A stretch of DNA of 64,000 bases from Odontesthes bonariensis (taxonomy: Eukaryota > Chordata > Actinopteri > Atheriniformes > Atherinopsidae): the NCBI RefSeq assembly GCF_027942865.1, contig NC_134526.1, forward strand, positions 19,635,784 to 19,699,783, read 5' to 3'. Each line of letters begins with the position of its first letter. The stretch's first letter is position 1. Shown here in pieces: positions 36,901 to 47,700 of the stretch. The notes under the pieces were generated by a model that searched no databases, had not been told where the DNA came from, and saw nothing but the letters and a program-made list of their open reading frames with translations. The translations under genes and the position numbers were made by a program.

Positions 36901-39900
36901 GTTTCTTTGTAAAAAGCTTACAAAACCTCAGCTTCTGTTACACTGAACATGCCTTGTTTGGTAATGTGAGGTAGTGCAAAGATGTATCATTTTCCCTTTA
37001 CTTGTTGGACTTGTGAGACATGTTTAATCTGTATTTGTGGCTTGCTGATGGAACTGTGTCTAAAGACGCTCACACACTGGAACATTTTTTTTTTAGGGCA
37101 GTGTGTGGATAATTCTGTCTGGACTTTTTCCACAGTTGCTATTCACACAGGCATTTCACAGCACGAGAAATTCTCCAGGAAATGTGCTCTCACGGCTGAA
37201 AATGCTGGAATTAATGTTTGTACCAACACCACATGTATTTGAACCCAATAGCGGTCGGTCAGTGGGAAGCAATGTACAGATCAATAGAAAAGAACAAACT
37301 TTATCTCCTGCAGCAATCTTCCAGAGATTTTACTGTGTGGCTTGCCGGGGAAATCTCCACAAGAGATCTAGAGCATTCACACAAGTCACCCCTCTGGAAC
37401 ATTCCAGGACTGCAGTGCACGTGTGATAAGGGCTTAAGCTGTTTTGAGTGGAACATTTTGTGCTCCTCCTGAGCTATTGCTTGTTCTTCTATAAACTACA
37501 GTTGATCCAGACCCCAGCCCTGGCTCCATTGGGATTGGTGATGTTGAAAACCACATCGGAGGAACTTGCATGTCCTCGAGAAGATCTCAGTGTTGCCAGG
37601 AAAGATGAGCTGCGTAAACTGCTGCTGGAGCAGGTACCCACGGTGCTTGGACTGTTGACGGGTGAGAGCTGCCTCAAAGAATTTGGATTGACTAAAGGTT
37701 AAAACGCCCTCAGAAAAAACTTAAAAACAGTAAATGGCTTCTTGTTATTTTTGCAGGGATCTTGGAGACCTACTGGGACAAGCACAGTGTCATAGCTTCT
37801 ACTCCACCTCCCTCGCCCACCTCAGGGGAAAGTGGTGAGTGAATTGTCCCCTTTTTAGACTGTTAATACTGGTACAAGCGCTTTTATTTGTATGTTCACC
37901 CCACAATTTTGTGTTTCTTTGAATCGATCAGTGGAATTGCTGGGCAGTTTATTTCAGGGCAGCCAGTACTCGAAGCTGCTTTGTCAGCCCATGGCAGCAC
38001 TGGACAACGAGAGTCATCAGCTCTGTTGCCTTGTTTTGGAATGTTTGGCTCACCTGTTCAGCTGGATCCCCCTGTCCACGAGTATTACGCCCACCCTGCT
38101 GGCATCCATTTTTCATTTTGCACGTTTTGGCTGTGATCTACGGACAAAGACCAAGACGGGAACTTTCATCTCCTCTAACGGTCAGCTTAATCCTGGGACA
38201 GTGCCACCGACATCAAATGGAGAAGGGCGGAACGGACAGCAGGGTGAGGGTAATAAGGTGGATCGCGCTCGGCTTGGTGTGCTCGCCATGACCTGTGTCA
38301 ATGAACTGGTGTCAAAGAACTGTGTGCCAATGGATTTTGAGGAGTATCTGCTGCGAATGTTCCAGCAGACGTTCTTTCTTCTTCAAAGACTGACACGAGA
38401 GAATAATGCTCATACGGTGAAGAGCCGCTTACAGGAACTCGATGAGAGGTATGTTTCAGTATATAAACTGACCCTTGTGAAACTGCGTCGTGGTTAGAGT
38501 GTCATTTTATCTGGCAAACTGCTTATTTTTAGTTCTGTTACTCAAACATGATTAGCGGACAAAAGTTGCAACGTCACATTTCCTTGGTTGTCAGTCTGTT
38601 CCCTATTAAAGGATAAGACCGTTTTTTTGACATTGGGCCCTTGATTTCACATTATAGCATGATGTTCTACTCACCCCTGCTTGTTGTTGAACATTTGGAG
38701 CTGTTCCGAAGATATTCGAGAGGCGTCTGGTTGCTCTCTTGAGATATTCGGCCATGAAACGGTTTCCTATGGGCAAGCTTATACAGGCACAAACTATGCT
38801 GTTTATAATTTATTAATTACTGTACATTAGCACTGATAACGTGGAGGTGCGTCGCTTACTTAAAAAAATCCGGGTTACTGTAATTTAGATTTTTTTTGTC
38901 GTAAAGTGGGTGTTACTGACGTCCTGTCTGCTACTGCCACAGACAGCCCACAGACCTGCTGCCTATTTATTCATTCGGCTAAAATTCAAAATTAGTAACC
39001 CGGATTTTTTTAAGTAAGCGACGCACCTCCACGTTATCAGTGCTAGTGTACAGTAATTAATAAATTATAAACAGCGTAGTTTGTGCCTGTATAAACTTGC
39101 CCATAGGAAACCGTTTCATGGCCGAATATCTCAAGAGAGCAGCCAGACGCCTCGCGAATATCTTCGGAACAGCTCCAAATTACCAACAACAAGCAGGGGT
39201 GAGTAGAACATCATGTTATAATGTGAAATCAAGGGCCCAATGTCAAAAAAACGGTCTTATCCTTTAACTAACTTGACAACTAACTGCTTTGGTTTATTGC
39301 ATCTTTCCTGAGACTGATCTCGCGAAATTATGTTTTCTGTTTAACCTTCTGAAGTCCACGGATGCGCTGGTGCGTTCAAATCACATGACTGATTTGAGAT
39401 GAAGTAGAAGCAAGATGCAGCGTTGCTAAATCTCCATTCAAACTTGTGTTGAGAGTGCAGACTCCAAACTATATACCAGTTTTTAAATAGTGTCGAGAGG
39501 CCAAGTAAAGCCAGACTTTTGATTAAATCATTCACGCCACGCTTTTTCCTGAGTACTGTCGGCACCGTTTGGTGCAGGAAGAAATGGGGAAATAATGGGC
39601 TGTTCCAGGGAAAGTGCTCGCTTTTTCCTTCCTGGATTTGATATTTTTTTGTATGATTTCATGTCCAGTGTGTTAAAACAGTATGTCAGAATGAATGTGC
39701 TGTAAAAATGACACAGTGTTTAAGGTGAAATACAAAGGTAAAATCAAAAGTAGTCCAATTATACTCTTGACCCCAGAGATATTGTCACTTTCAGCAGCAG
39801 GAGTTTCAACATGTATATTCTCGACTGGCTTTAACATGACTACCGCATATTCCTCCTGACCAGCCTCTTAGAAAAATGTCACCCATGGGTGAGGAGAGAT

Positions 39901-42900
39901 ATGCAGCCGCCTTGAGGGAAAGTGCTGCTGGCAAAATAGTTTTCGCCACGCCAAACGCTCAAGGTTGGAAATGTCTTAACTTTTTAAGAAAGGCGCCGAT
40001 GTTTCCACGAATGCTTTTTACGAAATGAACCTGCAGCCTGTCCCGTTACTGATAGGAGGGCAGAACTAATTGTTTCCCTGACATGGGACATTGTACCTGA
40101 AACCTTCAAAGCAACAGCGCACACGTGCGAAGAAGGCTGAGACACCCAGAACTTCCATTTGTTGTGGACACACAGATGCACTGAGGGTGACATTTTTAGG
40201 ATCTTCACTTTGGAAAGCGTTATTTGAAATAAATTAAAAACACAATTTGCGTGTAGATGAGAGGCGCAAAAGATGAAGAGTGTTTGTCTGACGTGTTGTC
40301 TCTGTTGTCAAAATTGAAATACAAGAAGGTTCGATTAAGTGAGCAATTTGTCTTGATTTTAGGAAGTGATATCGATGACCTACGTAGACTGTAAAGTATC
40401 AGCAAGATGGATGTGGTGACTGATTTTGTTTATTTTTTCTTGTTGCATTAATGCTGTCTCTCTGATCTTGCAGTTACTTGGAAAAGTTCACCGATTTTCT
40501 GCGCCTGTTTGTCAGCGTTCACTTGAGGAGGATTGAGTCAAGTCCTCAGTTCCCGATCGTAGAGTTTCTTGGTCTGCTTTTCAAGTACACGTTCAACCAG
40601 GTAGATCAGTTTGGACAGTCGGACATCCATCTGAGCAATACATAAAGAGATGTTTCCAGAGATTTCATGCAAACCTGCTTCTCGTTGATTTTTTTTCAGC
40701 CTACACACGAGGGGTACTTTGCCTGTTTGGACATTTGGAGTGTGTTTTTGGATTTTCTAACAACCAAAAATAAAAGCAGACTTGCAGAAAGAGAAAGTGT
40801 CTTTAATAGGTAAGTTTCTGCAAAAACCTGTTTTTAAACCCCCAGTGAGGTGGCTCATTGCACTACCATACAAGATGTTTGATGTCACTGTGTTTTAACG
40901 TTGGTTTTATTTGAAATTGGTGATGTGATTCAACAGGTACAAAGACGCCTTAGTTCTTCTGTTAAGGGAAGTTCTTAATCGCGTACAGTTCAGATACAAT
41001 CAGGCCCAGTTGGAGGAGCTGGATGATGAGACTCTGGATGATGATGTAAGATCATTTTCACCTTTCTACTCTGCACATGATTTGTCTCATACCAACAAGT
41101 CTACAAATAAAGTTTGAATTATTATTAACATATTAACCATCAAATCGCAAAACCGCTTTTATCTTTCATGTCAAAGTCTGAATGTTCTCTTCCCTCTGTA
41201 ACTATAGCAACAGACCGAGTGGCAAAGGTACCTACGTCAGAGTCTGGAGGTGGTTGCCAAGGTGATGGAGCTGCTCCCATCCCATGCATTCTCTATTCTG
41301 GTAAGATATGTTTAATTTTGTGTGCTACATAGTAATTTCTAACCGGTATTTTACTAGAAGTTTTATTTTTATTCCATCTTGAGCAAATCACTTGCAGCTG
41401 TGGAAAGCTATGATGAATTTATCCACCCAGATTATATTTAATACATTGTTATACATTCATATTTAGATTCTGTGAAAGCAGGAATTACAGGTTGGAGAAC
41501 AGATTTGTCATGGGACTATGTTTTTAGGTCATGTTTGGTTTTAGATCACGTTTTAGTCATGTCTTAATTTAGTTCTTAGTTTTCCCATGTTTTAGTTTCC
41601 CTGCAATTAGTTTCATTCACGTCACCTGCACTCATTTCCATCAGCTGCACTCATCAGTTCCCCACAGTACTTAAGTTCCCTGTTTGCCTTCAGTTTTTGT
41701 GAGATCCTTGCACCATACTTATGCACCATCACGCCCAACGCAAGTGTTTCAAAGTTAAGTATTTATCCATGCCATGCTAAGTTGTTTTTTCTTCCTAGTC
41801 TTGTTAATGTTTCATTTGATTCCACAGTTTAAAGGGGATAGAGAATCAAAATCGTCTTTTTCACGTTTTTGGTGTTAGTTCTGAGTCTCCCCGCTGTGGG
41901 GAGTACACACGAAGTGCCAGCAAGTGTCAGAACCTCTGTTTCAAGTACTCCCCTTTTTAAAATTGCCCCCAGACTATCCCCCGATCCGTTTTTGTGAAAA
42001 AGTGACGTCACTTTTTCAGCAATCGCCCCCCCCGCACCCAAGTCCACAGCCACTCCGTTTCAGACACGCCCCTTCGGCGAGAAACAGGAACAGGTGAGCC
42101 TTCCAAGGCTGTGAAAGCGGACTACGATCGTTACATATTCTTCCCCCGGAAAGCAATGTTCGCGATCAATGGCTTTTATTTATTTTTAACAGCATCCCCA
42201 GTACATACAACCGCCGACTTTTCCTTTGCGCTGCGCATTTCACGGAGTACAGTTTCACAAAGCTTGCACGATTCCGAGCAGCAGAGTAGATGGTCATTTC
42301 CGACAGGGACAGACACTGTGCGCTCGCTGCAGTCTGTGTCTGTCAAAGTGTTCCTGTCTGTGCAGACCTGGCTCGCTCCGGTGATCACCTGCACGTCTCC
42401 AGGACTATGGGGCGAGCAGGTCGGATCACAGCTGACCCTTCTCTATTTGCACCACTCCCCTCGGGCAGGAGGCTTCGGTCCATTCGGACCAGAACCTCCC
42501 GTCACAAAACCAGTTTTTTCCCCCTTGCAGTTGGACTTATGAACACTACATAATCACCTCGTAACCTGCCCCAGTCACTTTACCATCATTAAAATTGCAC
42601 TAATGAAGCTGCACTGTTGTTGCTCTGTATATTGGATACTGTGTATTGTTGTACACACCTTGTACATTTTATATTCATATATTTTTATTCTTTATTTTTT
42701 TATTATTATATCCTATGTTACATGTTTGAACCTTACGCTGCAGCAAATTCCTAGTTAGTGAACAATGTTCACTAACAATGGCAATTCTGATTCTGATGAG
42801 CTTTCTTTCCAGTCAGTGTATTACTCTATAGCTCTGTTTTCAGTGAGAGCAAGGGCAGCCAATCAAGCAACGGCAACCGAATAGCGCCAACACCTACCTG

Positions 42901-44704
42901 CATTTCATAATGAGGTTGCCAGATAAGCTCTGAAACGACGGAAAAAGACGCATTCTAAACCCAGCATAGTAACAGCTGTTTCAGAGAGCCTTTTAGGGAG
43001 GTTCTGAGCCATTACAGACCCAACCAATTTATTTTGGGCAACATATCACATCACAGAACAAGGATTAATTCCCCATTCAACCATTCTCTATCACCTTTAA
43101 GTTTCTTTGTTATCGGTCTCAGCCGCGCCTTTTGTTTGTTACTTTGTTTTTGTAAAATAAATCAAGTTTGCTTTTTGAAGTCCGCATCCGTGTCCTCTTC
43201 ACACCACACCAAACTGTCAAGATTGACCTGACGTGCAAATCAGTGGGTTAAAAAGATGGCAATGGTTGAGTTAAAAATGTTTAACTTTTGGATTAATTTT
43301 ACTTTAATTTTGGCGTAAACTGTTATATCCTATGTCGTCATCGGTTAAAAAAAAAAAAAAAAAACTTAATTCTGTTTAAAATGCATAAATTCAGACACTG
43401 GTGAAAACTGTGGCCATGCGATCATATCGTTGTGGCCACACCTTAATCACTCCTTCCGTGTTCTAGTAATTTGAAGTTTTGATTATCTTAGTCTAACCCA
43501 TTATTGACCTTTGGCCATGCTCTTTATCTAATTACTGTGCCAAGGTAACCCGTTGTTGTTTTATTGGATGTCACATTGTCAGCTAACTTTATCTCAAGCC
43601 ATGCGTGTCTGCAGCGCTTTCTTTCTCCCCTTCTTCTTTCTAATAGATCAGGCAAATATAAAGACAGAAAGTCTCGTTGTCATTGGCTATTCGTATTGTC
43701 TGTCAAAAGATGGACCAATGTAATCTATCAAAAAGTATATCAACCGTGTTTCATATCTCTATCGAGGAAAAGTTATTCCTCGATAGCTATCATTATCGTT
43801 TTATCACCCAGCCCTAGTTTGAGTTGGTTCCTGTCTAAATCCTGTCCTGTGGCATTCTTTGTAATCACTTTTTGCTCTTGGCCTCTGAAGGTATGATACT
43901 GAGTTCTTTAGTCGTTTTTGATGTCTTTTCACCCGAACTAGACCACCAATTACAGAATTTTCAAAAGAACAACAATGCTTTTGCAACCTCATCTCTTTCC
44001 TGTTTCATCTCTAAAGTTTCCAGTCCTTCAAGAAAATTTGGACGTTTACCTGGGTTTGCAGCAGTTTATCGTCACCACTGGCTCAAGTAAGTCCTGGCCA
44101 AAACATCGATGGTGGTTACTCCATAGATTAAGTCTGAGAACTTTGTAACGATGGGTTATTTTTCTCTTTCATCGTTACTTCCCAGGCCGTAGGCTGAATA
44201 TCTCAGCAGAGAATGACTGCCGTCGACTTCATTGCTCTCTCAGGGACCTCAGCTCACTCCTTCAAGCTGTTGGACGCTTGGCTGAACATTTCATAGGGGA
44301 GGTCTTTGCTGCACGTTTCACAGATGCACTGGCAGTGGTGGAGAGGTCAGTGCCTATGCATGTGTGCATTTAAATCTGTGTTACCACTGAATACTTTGTA
44401 GTTTATGTTGTTGAATCTTTGCACACTCGAGTTGACATTAACTTTGTTAAGTTTGTGTGTCCTGTTTACACGATTTGTTACTTGATTTTCATCTATACGT
44501 TTTTAATGTAAACAGCTTGCGGTATTTAAAGAATGTGCAGCATAATGAACCATTTGTTTCTTTTTTTCCAAGATTGGTGGAAGTGACTTGCTATGGCTCT
44601 CAGATGAGTCTTTATGACCTGGAGACAGCCGTGCCTTCTGTGCTCAAGCCTGACCTCACTGACGTGTGAGTATCACATATATACAGGGAAGAATTAATAC
44701 AAAC

Positions 44705-44759
<55 letters not shown>

Positions 44760-47700
44760 CACGCAAAAAAAAAAAAAAGGGGGAGGGGGGTGGCAGAACT
44801 GTAAGTGTAAATTTTAAACATTTCAGTGCAACAAGCCACTGCAAAGCCAGCCCAGCAGTTTCCACAGTGTTGGTGTAGATGCTTCCTATTCAAAACAACT
44901 TTATGTAACACCAAGAGGCCGATTTGTTTTGTTTCTGGAACTAACTTGGCTGAAATGCAGGCTGTGCTGTCCTTGAGACATTGGCACAAGCATACCCATG
45001 TTGACTGGTCTTTATGGATTAAGTGTTACAGTGTCGGCTATGCCTGCCAGTTAAAATGAACAACCCCATGAAAACACTGAAACACTTTAAAGGTGAGTTT
45101 TAACTGTGTACATATGTGCCTTTTTTGTCTCTTTGTTGCAGACACGCTCAGGCCCTCGCTGCTTTGCAGGCTTATTCTCACTGGCTCGCACAGTTCTACA
45201 GTGAAGTCCACAGTCAAAACCAGAGGCAGTTCATCAACCTCATCACTTCAGCAGTAAATGCTAGCAGCCCACTCATCACAACTAAGGTAGTTTGCCATGT
45301 ACTCTTATATTCTTTATTTCTTTATACCTCCATGCTTAAAAAGACCTTGTGTTTTCAGACTGTATGAAGCTCACACAAATGTCCACTAGAATAAAATGTT
45401 GCTGCGATGACATTTTGCATCTAAAAAGACAACAAAAAAATATCAGTTTAGCTTGACTTTCTGTAGAAACACTTCACTGGTCAACATTTATCACAAGAAC
45501 TGGGAAAGAAAAAGGGTAGTGTCCATATCTCACATTTTTCTGGGCACTTGATTGTTGGTACTTGTCTTTGGGGGACCACTTTGATCTGTTCTGCTCGTCT
45601 GAAAATGCACACGAAGCATTTTGTAGATTATATCAGAATCAAATTTCTTGGCCAACAAAGAATACAACTTGGTTACTTTCATTAAATTCCTCCCACATCT
45701 TTACCTCTCGTGTTCATAGTCTGGACAAACACGGTCGTAACCAGCAGCGTGGCTGTTTTCAGAGACTCTGAGTTGGTCATTTCAGTTTCTTTGGCTGTGT
45801 ACTAATTTATCATCTGTGAACATTATGAATAGGAAAAGGTTTTTTTGTTTTGGTTCTTGCCGTACATTCAGCTGACAGTATCACATGCAAGCTGAGAACA
45901 CATCTAAACACCAACGGCATTATGCCTGATGACATGTGACAGACTACACTCAGCACCATTGTGTGGAAAACAAGCAAACAGCTTCTAACAGTAATGTGGC
46001 TTCACTGAGGCCTGCTGCTGACTTGCTTTTAATGTGAGGATCAAATGCCACGACGGGCAGAGTGACTGTGGCAGCATATTTACATTTAAGAACCATTCAT
46101 TTAGTAAACGTTTCATGGAATAAATTTGCAATTAAATATGATTAAACTGTAGAGTCATCCAATGCAATGCATTCATTAACACACTGGAATGGTGCTGATA
46201 ATGATTGATTTATCATAGCTGCCCTTGTGCTGCCAAACCTCACTCTGTTTCTCATTTGGCGGAATGTGTAACAATTATGTGTCACATATGAATACTGCAG
46301 AGACTTAATTTAGTGGTCAAAAAAGTGGTTATGATTTCATGTTGCAGGGTTGGGGGATGTAAGTATGATGTTGAAACTTACCAGTGCTTAAAAAAAGCTG
46401 CAGCTCATGTTCACAGTAGCTTTCCACTTTATGTGGTTATTATTGGTTAATTGGTTGGTTATGTGATCATAAAAGTGTGTTGTTTCAAGCTGTAGTAATT
46501 CAGTAATAATGTTATTATTGTCTTTTCTTTTTGGTGGTTATGTGCACAGATTATAAAGACAATAACTTACTGCTTTTACACTTAAATTCATTCTTTATCT
46601 TCAGGTACCTGAAAAGTTGCTGCTCTCAGCATGTCATTTGATGGTTTCCATTACTTCTACGGTGAGGCCTGTGTTCTTGGTCAATTTGCCAGCTGTTCAG
46701 AACATCTTCAACCTGATTACTACAGAGAATCAGACCAACAGACTTCCCCAAGAGGTAAATGGTTTTTGTTCTTTGCTTATTGATCTTACATTCAATATTT
46801 TTGAATTTATCTTCCATAAAGTTACTAGAGGGCATGATGATTCCTGTTAAGAGGATTGTAGCGAAGGGGAGTAGAGTTGCACCGCCGGGACTCGAACCCT
46901 GGCCTTCTGGGTACTAAACTGGGGCTCTGACCACTACACCAAAGAGCCAGGCTCATTGGCGTGAGAGTCAGAACACACCCACAACCCTAGTGATGGTCAC
47001 TCCATCACAAGGATGTATTCATTTTTATTTAATGTTCTCAGTGACTGAAATAATGCTTTGTATTTGCATTTGATACAGGCTCACATGCTGGTGTGTCGGG
47101 CGTTATCCAACATGCTGCTGCTCCCGTGGCCAAATTCACCAGAGAGTGAGCAGCAGTGGCAAACACGCTCCAGCAGCCACGCCAGCCTACTGGCAGCTCT
47201 CACTCGACAATATCGTATTCTAAGAGGGACGATAAACATCACTCCACGCCAACCTGGTATGGATAATGGTCAGTGTTTCCTTTCTTTTTCTTTTGTCACT
47301 TCTGTTTTCAAATGATTCTGACACCTGTTTTTGCTCCCGGTCTTTCTTAATCCTCCTCTGACTGTTCCCTCCCGACGTGTTTTTCCCACTCTAGTGAAAA
47401 CCGTCATACAGCAGACCCTGCCTGTGCTCAGAGACATTGTGGACAGTATCTCGAGCGAATCCACCAAATCACGACAGATCTGTTACCAGAGTCTTCAGGA
47501 GTCTGTCCAAGTGACCCTAAACCTTTTCCCGGTGTTTATTCAGCAGCCAGGTCAGCTTGTCATCTACAGTCTGTTTCTTTATCTACAGTTTAAACTGGAC
47601 TTGTGATTGCAGTGAAGATCCATTCTTTTGCATTTTGTCACCCATTTAATTGAATGTTTAAGCTTAGGAATTAAATCATGTTAGTCAGACAGAGCTACTT

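Larger units (their letters stand above)
41490..43235. repeat. Older interspersed repeat split by a TTAA element
   Basis: The left part, 41490-41828, has T-rich GTCATGTTTTAG-type text, CACCTGCACTCAT and CCATGCCATGCTAAG. The right part, 43101-43235, continues with TTTGTTTTTGTAAAATAAAT and CACACCACACCAAACTGTCA. Joined, the two halves read like one copy of a common fish repeat whose order I recognise but whose class I cannot name. The outer boundaries are approximate. It lies in xpo6 intron 11. Confidence 0.4.

Noticed and set aside
42111-42542. 143-codon open frame in xpo6 intron 11
   Set aside because: It lies inside the TTAA element, overlapping the LINE tail in another frame; no host gene features.
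44612-44989. Minus-strand 125-codon frame with a His-Thr run
   Set aside because: It is the (TG)n microsatellite read backwards over an xpo6 exon; no family features.
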